Shown here: positions 45,001 to 52,764 of the stretch, piece by piece
Numbering within the stretch: the first letter of the stretch is position 1
How the letters are laid out: every line of letters begins with the position of its first letter
Origin: Sedimenticola_A sp040506895
GTDB lineage: Bacteria; Pseudomonadota; Gammaproteobacteria; Chromatiales; Chromatiaceae
Reading direction: 5' to 3'
Length of the DNA stretch: 64,000 bases
Assembly (NCBI GenBank): GCA_040506895.1
Contig: JBEVVY010000001.1
Coordinates: forward strand, 496,001 to 560,000
Program-made: the position numbers and the translations under genes
The notes under the pieces: model-generated
The model's input: only the letters and a program-made list of their open reading frames with translations
Databases searched by the model: none
What the model was told of the DNA's origin: nothing

Positions 45001-45562
45001 CGGCTACCGCATCACCTACCGTTTCGTACACAGTTTCCTTGGCAAGATTTTCGACAACCCCAATGCGGTATTCACCAAGGATGTATTGAAGCCTGAACTG
45101 CAGGACCTTGCGGTTTACGCCGACGGTGTGAACAACATAGTCGAGGCCCAGCAGCGTGTCGCCCAGCAGTACCTGGATGATGGGAGTGTTGAAGATGCCT
45201 GTCCGCCCCTCAAGGCGCTGCTCTACATCATGGCAACCGGGGAATACCAAGGCAGGGATGTCCATGATCCCGGGATAAGGGCCATGTTTACGCGGGATTA
45301 CCTGCTTCAATCCGATTGGTACCGCGAACGGCTGGAGACGAAACAGAAAAGAGAGATTGTGCGCTGCGAACGCAATATCAGTTACCTCAAAGCGTTTCTC
45401 GACAGACCGGCCTATACTGACGAGGCGCAGCAGCTGGGTATCAGGGAGCGCCTGCAGCAGACCGAGGAGAGACTCGAAAGGGTTCGCAGCGATGAGTATC
45501 TGCAGAGTCTCGTGGGCAGCATCGGGGCAGACCCGCTGCAGCCTGCGCGCAACCCGTCATAG
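42095..45562 (+). CDS. Probable PPi-type phosphoenolpyruvate carboxykinase
   Basis: The 1155-residue protein starts at MDFERSLGFKALPGD behind AAGGAGAAGTC. It has no signal peptide or membrane segment. Its size and a central Gly/Ser loop, PSTVSGGGKSEISKS near residue 495, match the large pyrophosphate-dependent PEP carboxykinases described from Entamoeba and Propionibacterium (about 1130-1200 residues), which interconvert PEP plus CO2 and oxaloacetate with PPi instead of ATP or GTP. Other notable stretches are GCVILAPHLTRLTKK, YNPIHYQELPELFMDFVCSLTGKSPSTTGAGSEGAL and GFIGPNSRVDHD. The call is from memory of size and motif style, without alignment; otherwise it is a large cytoplasmic enzyme of unknown function. 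A role near PEP fits the surrounding gluconeogenic and glycogen genes. Confidence 0.6.
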   Translation: MDFERSLGFKALPGDPVEESKKLQLYINLKLASSGQPTVAGEHEQFLSTAHDLLKSYRERNRLLTDYLCPADQRIQDFLVRYLKETPGIEMPRLPATTFVLDRHGVARELSLPLGEDEFHSDIVESYRIKQGVLHNPASDRRTTKGSFHVAEGGLPIAGDKKAIPVRTFALMLREALDPPSELLQLPFTSGQEEKAEMFVSLLLRPTVCPEVPGMEAEKSMEIRFFAPGNLVSNLDFVESIFGNGGNPYLPEFDAGLDVDHWTGTTGCVILAPHLTRLTKKKVGLPHWDEATERQRKEGMCWKEESELYNDGQAFKITARDESGVIVTMLADNYYGYCKKEVKTQIGFSANLFGLAEEEHSGGALAFPRRNHGIEYGVDSTTREPGYSFQEVVERYGDLMQLQPEGHGIDRKHPEVIYVPQDLRMDLEEQSITWERDGRSCRIRLQPGKVYVQPNGYKVEMQRHPHANSWRLVGTDPEGTFCHKPSTVSGGGKSEISKSINDAVIYGPLFVDDLQEDLDKVQEIFNRDYSVRFKQGYEGDDRDPTRKPLSSERSLGSVIKLLTPSPSYTKEYNAWLQEIPPRILALVFVIKRFYRTSWGDDWRKLVTVDEIDGAAGHELKMFDRGIIASYLRVGFDLDAKWRLFKVRQDFIAADKVQMEDDISTSVVVLGGCLEGCPAGMSEENSVKLVKNCEYRLFQRPDDAIYPGFDKQTEKDMSQLGNFVANYEPLKGERLNEVVEDVLSFTTFTDPMRDLLQGVYDEQKGYVVSSAHPRMVDGKPSKNPRYLQTRLDLTYPVQAYVSEIGARFHRKLPLEKKLCHPVDAVLTGRRNNPPEPGIRPLAVYNPIHYQELPELFMDFVCSLTGKSPSTTGAGSEGALTKGPFNSLRTTADLNNALVSYILTGHPGFSSSAGFIGPNSRVDHDISLLVPEVWARLGKEERDAGYMIENGYLEQVEDFDFEGNKVLASRLGYRITYRFVHSFLGKIFDNPNAVFTKDVLKPELQDLAVYADGVNNIVEAQQRVAQQYLDDGSVEDACPPLKALLYIMATGEYQGRDVHDPGIRAMFTRDYLLQSDWYRERLETKQKREIVRCERNISYLKAFLDRPAYTDEAQQLGIRERLQQTEERLERVRSDEYLQSLVGSIGADPLQPARNPS

Positions 45563-45625
45563 CCATCGAAACGGGCCTGATGTTGCAGTGCGTAATTAAA
45601 AAACCGGGTCAAGTTATAAGTAAAG

Positions 45626-45647
45626 TATATTAGGATAATCTAATATA
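45626..45647. promoter_or_regulatory. Perfect palindrome upstream of the sulfur globule gene
   Basis: TATATTAG-GATAAT-CTAATATA is a perfect 8-base inverted repeat with a 6-base spacer, 91 bases before the ATG. Its size and spacing fit an operator for a dimeric winged-helix repressor. No T-run follows, so it is not a terminator. Confidence 0.5.
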
Positions 45648-45738
45648 ATTGATCTGCCTCAAGATAGGTTCAGCCAAAACAGTCTAGCGTTATAAGTGTA
45701 TACAGGAGACAGCGTCGTATTTTGACAGGAGGTGTCTC

Positions 45739-46029
45739 ATGAGAACTGCGCGCAAACTGTTCACTGCTCTCATGGTAGCGGGCATGGTCGCCCTGCCCGC
45801 ATCAAATGCCGGTGCCTGGTGGGGTTTCGGGGACGGCTGGGGAGGCTTCGGATTCTCCTTCGGATTTGGCGGAGGAGGCTGGGGGAGGGGACTCTATAAC
45901 CCCTGGTATGGCTACTCTCCCTACTATCACGGCTACTATCCGTACTACAGCTACTATCATACCTACCCACTGTACACACCCTATTCCGCAATAGCACAGG
46001 TGCCTGTTGATACATCATCCGACAAGTAG
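45739..46029 (+). CDS. Sulfur globule protein-like exported Gly/Tyr-rich protein
   Basis: The 96-residue protein has a signal peptide (ending ASNAGA) and a short mature chain made almost only of Gly, Tyr, Trp, Phe and Pro (WWGFGDGWGGFGFSFGFGG, then YYHGYYPYYSYYHTYP). This composition, length and export signal are those of the Sgp envelope proteins that coat periplasmic sulfur globules in Allochromatium and related sulfur oxidisers. AGGAGG lies seven bases before the ATG, and a strong terminator follows, so it is a monocistronic, probably abundant product. Confidence 0.8.
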   Translation: MRTARKLFTALMVAGMVALPASNAGAWWGFGDGWGGFGFSFGFGGGGWGRGLYNPWYGYSPYYHGYYPYYSYYHTYPLYTPYSAIAQVPVDTSSDK

Positions 46030-46055
46030 AACCCGATATCCTGATTACCCTCTTT

Positions 46056-46080
46056 GAGCCGCCGCAAGGCGGCTTTTTTT
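46056..46080 (+). terminator. Rho-independent terminator after the sulfur globule gene
   Basis: AGCCGCC-GCAA-GGCGGCT is followed by a run of seven T. Confidence 0.93.
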
Positions 46081-46180
46081 GGCGTGGTATGCACGAGTTA
46101 ATATTTTGAACGATACTTATTAATTAGCAGATGTGTTGCATCTGAAAGCACCAAAGGATCGATAGAGGGGGTATCCTGTC

Positions 46181-46936
46181 ATGTCACGGATCAAACCTGT
46201 ACTTGCGGTAATTCTCTCCCTTGTGACGCTGTTTGGTGGCATTGCCTGGGCCGAAACGCTGATACTCAATACGGGTACCCGCAACCCCTATACCACTGAA
46301 GATCACCGGGGATTCCTCGACCAGCTGATCGGCGAACTGTTCAGGCGGGTCGACTTACAGGCCGAAGTATTGGTCTATGACGCCTCTGCCCGTGCACTGG
46401 CCAATGCCAACAACGGTATCGATGCAGGCGTGGCGATGCGCATAAAGGGGCTGGAGAGGAAGTATCCAAACCTGGTGATGGTACCGGAGAAGGTGATCGA
46501 CAACGATTTTGTCGCCTACTCGCTGCAGTACGATTTCCAGATTACGGAGTGGAACAGCCTCACGCCCCACCTTGTGGGCTATATCCTGGGCTGGCAGATT
46601 TTCGAACGGAACATGCCGCAAGCCACGCCGGTCGAGAAAGCCATCGGGCCCGAACAGCTCTTTCTGTTGCTGGAAAAGGGAAGGGTGGATGTCATTCTCT
46701 ACGAGCGTTGGCAGGGGCTCTGGCGTGCGGGACAGCTCGGTCTCGATGTCAGGATATATGAACCGCCACTGGCACAACGGGGAATGTATATCTACCTGCA
46801 TAAGCGTTATGCACACCTGGTCGACAGGGTGTCGGCTGAGCTGGCTGCCATGAAACAGGATGGCAGTTACCAGGCGATCGTTGATCGAACACTGACGCCG
46901 TTGCTGCCACCTGTGCAACGACCATCCACCCGGTGA
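46181..46936 (+). CDS. Periplasmic solute-binding protein (SBP_bac_3-like)
   Basis: The 251-residue protein has a signal peptide (ending IAWAE) and the two-lobed amino-acid-binding-protein fold: ILNTGTRNPYTTEDHRGFLDQLIGELFRRV at the start, DAGVAMRIKGLERKYPN, VGYILGWQIFERNMPQ, and AAMKQDGSYQAIVDRTL at the end. No permease or ATPase genes are nearby. Its stop overlaps the start of the hybrid histidine kinase (TGATG), so it probably acts as that kinase's periplasmic ligand sensor rather than in uptake. The ligand is unknown. Confidence 0.85.
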   Translation: MSRIKPVLAVILSLVTLFGGIAWAETLILNTGTRNPYTTEDHRGFLDQLIGELFRRVDLQAEVLVYDASARALANANNGIDAGVAMRIKGLERKYPNLVMVPEKVIDNDFVAYSLQYDFQITEWNSLTPHLVGYILGWQIFERNMPQATPVEKAIGPEQLFLLLEKGRVDVILYERWQGLWRAGQLGLDVRIYEPPLAQRGMYIYLHKRYAHLVDRVSAELAAMKQDGSYQAIVDRTLTPLLPPVQRPSTR

Positions 46937-49170
46937 TGAACAGAATTAGCAGAGAACATAAAACAGCACCCGATGTCACTCTCCACCAGGGGGTGAGTGG
47001 TGTCAGTGTCAGGCTGGCCAGGCGGCTCAGTCGCGGCATTCTGTTGATAAGCGTACTCCTTACCCTGGTAGCGACCGGAGTTCAGGTACTCACGCAATAC
47101 AATGAAGAGAAGGCGCTGCTGGAACTGCACTTCCTGGAGATGGAAAAACAGCATCTCGATTCCATCACGCGCAATGTCTGGCTCGTGGACAAGGGACGCC
47201 TGCAACTCCATGTCGAGAGTATTGCCACCATTGAGTATTTCAAAAAGGTGACGGTGTCCGATGAGAAAGGAGATCTGCTGGCAAGTGCAGGCCAACTGGA
47301 GGGAGAGACTGCGATCATTCGCAGCTATAAACTCAAGTACCACTTTCGCGGTCAGGAGATGGCTATTGGTGAGCTCAGTATCACCGCCTCCCTGGCAGGT
47401 GTTTACCAGGAGTTACTGACCCAGGCCCTGGTCACATTCCTGATCTTTTCGGCTGTCATGGCAGGGGTGGCCTTTGTCGTCTACCTGTTGATCTACAGGA
47501 ATATCGGTTCTCCGCTGGAGAAAATGGCTGACCAGGTACGGGGCATCTCCGCAGAGCATCTGCCGGACCCGATGGTACTGGAACGTCCGGTCAAGGGGGA
47601 TGAGATAGATGTGCTGGTCAACTCCTTCAATGAGATGCGGCTGCGATTGGCGAACTCTTTGAGGACACTGCAGGATGAGATCGATGAGCGCCTGCAGGCG
47701 GAATACGAGATCAGGCGTTTGAACTCCAGCCTTGAAGAGCGGGTCAGGCAGCGTACCGAGGAACTGGTTGAAGCCCGTGACCTTGCCATCGCCTCGAGCC
47801 GGGCGAAAAGCGCTTTCCTCGATAACATGAGTCATGAACTGCGCACCCCGCTCAACGCGGTACTCGGTTTTTCCCAGCTTCTTCAACGGGACCCCAATCT
47901 GACCGAGGGAATGCATGAGTCGGTCGGCATCATTCAGAAGAATGGTCAGCACCTGCTCGATCTGCTCAACGAAATACTCGAGATGGCCGGTATCGAATCG
48001 GGGCGAAGCAGCCTGGACAGCATTCGCTTCTCACCGATGGAAGTGGCGGAGGAGACACTCGACAGCGTCCGCGAACGTTCTCTGAAGAGCAACCTCGAGT
48101 TCAGGCTGGAGATGAGTGATACGGTGCCGGAAATGGTCGTCAGTGACGGGGTGAAGTTCCAGAAGATTCTCGGGCACCTGCTGGACAATGCCGAGAAGTT
48201 CACCGATGAGGGAGTAATCACACTGAACCTGGATGCCCATGTCCAGGGGGAGAATAGTGTCGATCTGATCTGCACGGTGACCGACACTGGCATCGGCATC
48301 GCTGACGATGACCTGGGCCGGATTTTCAACTTTTTCACCCAGGCTGGAAGAGAGGCTGAAAACAGGGGCCCCGGCCTGGGGTTGGCGATCACCAGGCACT
48401 ATATCGATCAGCTCAACGGTGGAATAAGTGTCGACAGCAGACAGGGCAAAGGCTCCATGTTCCGGATATCCATTCCCGTGGAGCTGGCAATAGGCGGGGT
48501 TGAGGAACCTGTACAGCCTCAGTACAGCCGGGTAGAGGGGCTGGCCTGGGATCTGACACCGCCGAAACTGCTGATTGTGGAAGACCAGGCGGATAACCGG
48601 AGGCTGTTACGCCGGCTGCTGGAGCCCCTCGGTGCCGAGGTCAGGGAGGCGGTGAACGGTCTCGAGGCGGTGACGATGTGCACTGAGAGCATGCCGGACC
48701 TTGTCTGGATGGACCGCAGGATGCCGGTTATGGACGGCCTGGAGGCGGCGCGCCGCATAAAGGAACTGCCCGGAGGTGATGCGGTGAAGATCATCGCGCT
48801 CACCGCGTCGCGGTTTCGCGAACAGATGATCGCTGCAGGGCATGACGACTACGTGCACAAACCGTTTAACGTGGAAGAGATATTCAACTGCATGGCCAAA
48901 CACCTGGGCCTTCAGTATGTCTACCAAACCCCCAGGGGTGATGCGCCACCCGTGAGCTCCCTGGAGCTGGACCTGGCTGCCTTGAAGTCACTGCCTATGG
49001 CTAAGCGCGATGCGTTGAGAGAGGCGGTGATCGCCCTGGATGTCGATCAGATCAAGCGGCTGGCCATGGAGATCGAAGTGCTGGATATGCAGCTGGCAAA
49101 CCGCATCCGCCAGGAGGTCGACAGGCTCAACATGAGCGCGCTTCTGAAGATGCTGGTCGAGGCGGACTGA
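46936..49170 (+). CDS. Hybrid sensor histidine kinase with receiver domain
   Basis: The 744-residue inner-membrane protein has a first membrane helix at about 34-54, a periplasmic domain of about 110 residues, a second helix (about 158-182), HAMP and a coiled coil (EIDERLQAEYEIRRLNSSLEERVRQR), a HisKA domain with the phospho-accepting His300 in SHELRTPLNAVLGFSQ, a HATPase domain (LLDNAEKFTDEG, DTGIGIADDDL, GPGLGLAITRHYI) and a receiver domain (LLIVEDQADNRRLL, phospho-Asp593 in WMDRRMP, Lys in VHKPF). A short helical tail may be a further transfer module. ATG at 46936 is preferred over GTG at 46933. It is translationally coupled to the binding protein upstream. No response-regulator gene is adjacent. 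Confidence 0.92.
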   Translation: MNRISREHKTAPDVTLHQGVSGVSVRLARRLSRGILLISVLLTLVATGVQVLTQYNEEKALLELHFLEMEKQHLDSITRNVWLVDKGRLQLHVESIATIEYFKKVTVSDEKGDLLASAGQLEGETAIIRSYKLKYHFRGQEMAIGELSITASLAGVYQELLTQALVTFLIFSAVMAGVAFVVYLLIYRNIGSPLEKMADQVRGISAEHLPDPMVLERPVKGDEIDVLVNSFNEMRLRLANSLRTLQDEIDERLQAEYEIRRLNSSLEERVRQRTEELVEARDLAIASSRAKSAFLDNMSHELRTPLNAVLGFSQLLQRDPNLTEGMHESVGIIQKNGQHLLDLLNEILEMAGIESGRSSLDSIRFSPMEVAEETLDSVRERSLKSNLEFRLEMSDTVPEMVVSDGVKFQKILGHLLDNAEKFTDEGVITLNLDAHVQGENSVDLICTVTDTGIGIADDDLGRIFNFFTQAGREAENRGPGLGLAITRHYIDQLNGGISVDSRQGKGSMFRISIPVELAIGGVEEPVQPQYSRVEGLAWDLTPPKLLIVEDQADNRRLLRRLLEPLGAEVREAVNGLEAVTMCTESMPDLVWMDRRMPVMDGLEAARRIKELPGGDAVKIIALTASRFREQMIAAGHDDYVHKPFNVEEIFNCMAKHLGLQYVYQTPRGDAPPVSSLELDLAALKSLPMAKRDALREAVIALDVDQIKRLAMEIEVLDMQLANRIRQEVDRLNMSALLKMLVEAD

Positions 49171-49181
49171 CGGACGGCCCG

Positions 49182-51353
49182 TCAATCCTTCTGCAGTATC
49201 AGCGCCCCCAGTGGCGGCAGCGTGAGTTGAATGGACTGGGGTAAGCCCATCCAGGAGACCGTCTCGCTCTCCACCGCGCCGGCGTTGCCCAGGTTGGTGC
49301 CGCCGTAGTAGTTGGAGTCGGAATTGAAGATCTCCCGGTAACAGCCTTCAGACGGAACGCCGATGCGGTAGTTTTCCCGTGGTATGGGGGTGAAATTGAG
49401 AATCACCACCACGAAACTGCCATCCCTCGCCTTGCGCTGATAACTCAGGATCGACTGGCTTGCATCATGGCAATCGATCCATTCGAAGCCCGCGCCGGTG
49501 AACTCGACGTCGTGCAGGGCCGGCAGCTCCTTGTAGAGCCGGTTGAGTTCGCTCACCAGAGAACGAATGCCCCCGTGCTGTGGGCGGTCCATCAGGTACC
49601 AGTCGAGTTCCGCATTCTCGTTCCACTCCCGGCCCTGGGCGAACTCGTTGCCCATGAACAGGAGTTTCTTGCCTGGATAGGTGAGCATGTAGCTGTAGAG
49701 CAGGCGCAGGGAGGCGAAGCGTTGCCAGTCATCACCTGCCATCTTGTCCAGCAGGGAACCCTTGCCGTGTACCACCTCGTCGTGGGAGAAGGGCAGAACG
49801 AAGTTCTCGGTGAAGGCGTACAGCAGCCCGAAGGTGAGCTGGTCATGGTGGTAGTGGCGGTGGATGGGATCCTTCTCCATGTAGGCCAGGGTGTCATGCA
49901 TCCAACCCATGTTCCACTTCATGCTGAAGCCCAGGCCGCCAAGCCATGTGGGGCGTGAGACCTGGGGCCAGGCGGTGGATTCCTCCGCCATCATCAGGCT
50001 GCCCGGATACTGTTCGTGGGTCACCTCGTTGAGGTGTTTCAGGAACTCCACGGCCTCGAGGTTTTCCCGGCCGCCGTGTTCATTGGGTATCCAGTCCCCG
50101 GGCTCGCGGGAGTAGTCCAGGTAGAGCATGGAGGCGACCGCGTCCACACGCAGACCGTCCAGGTGGAACTCCTCGAGCCAGTAGACGGCGCTAGCGAGGA
50201 GAAAATTCTGAACCTCGGCACGACCGTAGTTGAAGATCAGGGTGCCCCAGTCGCGGTGCTCGCCACGTCTCGGGTCCTCGTGTTCGTAGAGGGCGGTACC
50301 GTCGAACTGGCTGAGGGCGTGATCGTCCTTCGGAAAGTGGGCCGGGACCCAGTCCAGGATGACGCCGATACCGAGCTGGTGGAGGTAGTCCACGAAATAG
50401 CGGAAATCGTCAGGTGTGCCGAAACGGCTGGTGGGTGCGAAGTAGCCGGTGGTCTGGTAGCCCCAGGAGCCGTCGAAAGGGTGCTCGGTGATCGGCAGCA
50501 GTTCGATATGGGTGAATCCCAGTTCACCGATGTAGCCGCCCAGGCGGTGGGCGAGTTCCCGGTAGTTGAGGAAATTGCCGTTTTCGTCTCGCTGCCAGGA
50601 GCCCAGGTGCACCTCGTAGATGGACATGGGCTGATGCTGCCAGTCGGACTCGGCACGCTTCAGCATCCAGTCAGAGTCTCCCCACTCGTGCTGCGTCGGC
50701 GCGGTGATAATACCGGCATTCTCCGGGCGCATCTGGAACTGGTTGCCGTAAGGGTCGTTCTTTATCAGGACGTCCCCGCTGGCGCTGCGGATCTCGAAGC
50801 GGTAGAAGCTGCCCGCCTCGATACCCGGCAGGAACAGCTCCCACACCCCGGAGCCGCCGCGGCTGCGCATGGGATTTATGCGTCCGTCCCAGCCATTGAA
50901 ATCACCCACCACGCTGACGCGCTGTGCATTGGGAGCCCATACACCGAACAGAACCCCGGTGACGCCATCGATTGTTCGCGTGTGGGCGCCGAGGAAGTTG
51001 TATGCATGCCAGTGGCGTCCCTGGCCGAAGAGGTAGATGTCGAACTCATCGATCTGGGGAGGGAAACAGTAGGGATCAAAGTGGGCCGAACCCCTGCCAT
51101 AGTCGTCGGTCCAGGCGATCTGGTAGCGCTCCGGGATCTCGTCGGGAGAACCGAAACACTCGAAGAAGTCGGTGCCGGGAATTCTCTCCAGGACCAGGTT
51201 GGGACCTACGATCCTGGCCTGCTGGGCCTGGGGCAGGTAGGCGCGGACCATCGCATGCTCGCCATGGAGATGCCTGCCGAGGACTTCAAAGGGGTCGTGG
51301 TGTCTGGCATCCGCCAGGCGCTTGAGGGGCTCTTCAAGTTTTGAACTGTCCAT
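49182..51353 (-). CDS. glgB: 1,4-alpha-glucan branching enzyme
   Basis: GlgB makes the alpha-1,6 branches of glycogen. The 723-residue GH13 enzyme has the N-terminal N1 domain and CBM48 (VLFGVWAPNAQRVSVVGDFNGWD), and the catalytic barrel with DWVPAHFPKDDHAL, the nucleophile Asp in DGLRVDAVASMLYLDYSR, the acid/base Glu in MMAEESTAWPQVS, and FSHDEVVHGKGS. The beta-sandwich end is GVPSEGCYREIFNSDS. It is divergent from glgC with about 140 bases between, and convergent with the histidine kinase gene. Confidence 0.97.
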   Translation of the reverse strand: MDSSKLEEPLKRLADARHHDPFEVLGRHLHGEHAMVRAYLPQAQQARIVGPNLVLERIPGTDFFECFGSPDEIPERYQIAWTDDYGRGSAHFDPYCFPPQIDEFDIYLFGQGRHWHAYNFLGAHTRTIDGVTGVLFGVWAPNAQRVSVVGDFNGWDGRINPMRSRGGSGVWELFLPGIEAGSFYRFEIRSASGDVLIKNDPYGNQFQMRPENAGIITAPTQHEWGDSDWMLKRAESDWQHQPMSIYEVHLGSWQRDENGNFLNYRELAHRLGGYIGELGFTHIELLPITEHPFDGSWGYQTTGYFAPTSRFGTPDDFRYFVDYLHQLGIGVILDWVPAHFPKDDHALSQFDGTALYEHEDPRRGEHRDWGTLIFNYGRAEVQNFLLASAVYWLEEFHLDGLRVDAVASMLYLDYSREPGDWIPNEHGGRENLEAVEFLKHLNEVTHEQYPGSLMMAEESTAWPQVSRPTWLGGLGFSMKWNMGWMHDTLAYMEKDPIHRHYHHDQLTFGLLYAFTENFVLPFSHDEVVHGKGSLLDKMAGDDWQRFASLRLLYSYMLTYPGKKLLFMGNEFAQGREWNENAELDWYLMDRPQHGGIRSLVSELNRLYKELPALHDVEFTGAGFEWIDCHDASQSILSYQRKARDGSFVVVILNFTPIPRENYRIGVPSEGCYREIFNSDSNYYGGTNLGNAGAVESETVSWMGLPQSIQLTLPPLGALILQKD

Positions 51354-51495
51354 ACTTCATGTTACAGCGTTCTGTAAAAAAGAACGTTTATACTCCCAAC
51401 AGTGATCTGATGTCCCGTACACCGGTTACGCATGTTAGCATATCACCATAAACGCTCAGTGATGAGAGAATGTCAGTTGTATTGGAGGAATGTCG

Positions 51496-52764
51496 ATGAG
51501 TGCAGGCCAGGATCCTCGGTTCGTCAGCCGTTTAACAAAGAAGACTTTGGCATTGATTCTTGCAGGAGGCCGCGGCTCCCGTCTGAAACACCTCACCAAG
51601 TGGCGATCAAAACCGGCAGTACCCTTTGGCGGTAAATTCAGGATCATCGACTTCCCCCTCTCGAACTGCATCAACTCCGGTATCCGCCAGGTCGGCGTGC
51701 TCACCCAGTACAAGGCCCACACCCTGATTCTGCACCTGCAGAAGGGCTGGAGCTTCCTGCGGGGTGAATTCGGCGAATTCGTGGAGATCCTGCCGGCCCA
51801 GCAGCGGATCGAGAACACCTGGTACACCGGTACCGCCGATGCGGTCTACCAGAACCTGGATATTATCCGAAATCACCAGTCGGACTACGTCCTGGTACTG
51901 GCCGGTGACCATATCTACCGTATGGACTACGGCACCATGATCGCCCATCACGTCGAGAGCGGCGCGGATATGACCGTGGGCTGTATCGAGGTCGACCTGG
52001 AGAAAGCGAGGGAGTTCGGCGTTATGTCCGTCGACGACGAGGGCAGGGTGGTCGAATTCAGCGAAAAACCGGATAACCCCCAGCCGATGCCCGGAAATGA
52101 CAATGCCGCCCTGGCATCCATGGGAATCTACGTCTTCAACACCGGTTTCCTGTTCGAACAGCTGATCAAGGATGCCGATACCCCCAATTCGAGCCACGAT
52201 TTCGGCAAGGACATCATTCCGGATGTGATCGAGAAGTACCGGGTCATGGCCTACGCATTCCAGGACCCCAAGAGCGGCAAACAGGCCTACTGGCGCGACG
52301 TGGGAACGGTGGATGCCTTCTGGGCCGCCAACCTGGAGCTGATCGGCGTCACGCCGGAACTCAACCTCTACGACGAAAGCTGGCCTATCTGGACCTACCA
52401 GGAGCAGCTGCCGCCGGCCAAGTTCATCTTCGATGACGATGATCGTCGCGGCATGGCCGTGGACTCCATGGTCTCCGGTGGCTGCATCATCTCAGGGGCG
52501 GTGGTGAGAAACTCGCTGCTGTTCTCCAATGTCCGTATCAACTCCTTCTCCGAGGTGAATGATTCCGTCATTCTTCCGGGCGTGGAAATCGGCCGTAACT
52601 GCCGTATCACCAAGGCGGTGATCGACCGCGGTTGCGAGATTCCCGAGGGCACCGTGATCGGTGAAGACCCCGAGGCCGATGCCAAGCGATTCCACCTGTC
52701 GGAAGGCGGTGTCGTGCTGGTGACACCCGAAATGCTGGGCCAGGTGCTACACTATGTCCGTTAA
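51496..52764 (+). CDS. glgC: Glucose-1-phosphate adenylyltransferase
   Basis: GlgC makes ADP-glucose, the committed step of glycogen synthesis. The 422-residue protein has LILAGGRGSRLKHLTKWRSKPAVPFGGKFRIIDFPLSNCINSG-type N-terminal substrate and allosteric motifs, AGDHIYRMDYG, FSEKPDNPQP (substrate Lys) and a C-terminal left-handed beta-helix (ISGAVVRNSLLFSNVRINS). Start: GGAGG lies one base from the ATG at 51490 but seven from that at 51496, so the second is preferred. The 3' end overlaps the GH57 gene by 11 bases. Confidence 0.96.
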   Translation: MSAGQDPRFVSRLTKKTLALILAGGRGSRLKHLTKWRSKPAVPFGGKFRIIDFPLSNCINSGIRQVGVLTQYKAHTLILHLQKGWSFLRGEFGEFVEILPAQQRIENTWYTGTADAVYQNLDIIRNHQSDYVLVLAGDHIYRMDYGTMIAHHVESGADMTVGCIEVDLEKAREFGVMSVDDEGRVVEFSEKPDNPQPMPGNDNAALASMGIYVFNTGFLFEQLIKDADTPNSSHDFGKDIIPDVIEKYRVMAYAFQDPKSGKQAYWRDVGTVDAFWAANLELIGVTPELNLYDESWPIWTYQEQLPPAKFIFDDDDRRGMAVDSMVSGGCIISGAVVRNSLLFSNVRINSFSEVNDSVILPGVEIGRNCRITKAVIDRGCEIPEGTVIGEDPEADAKRFHLSEGGVVLVTPEMLGQVLHYVR

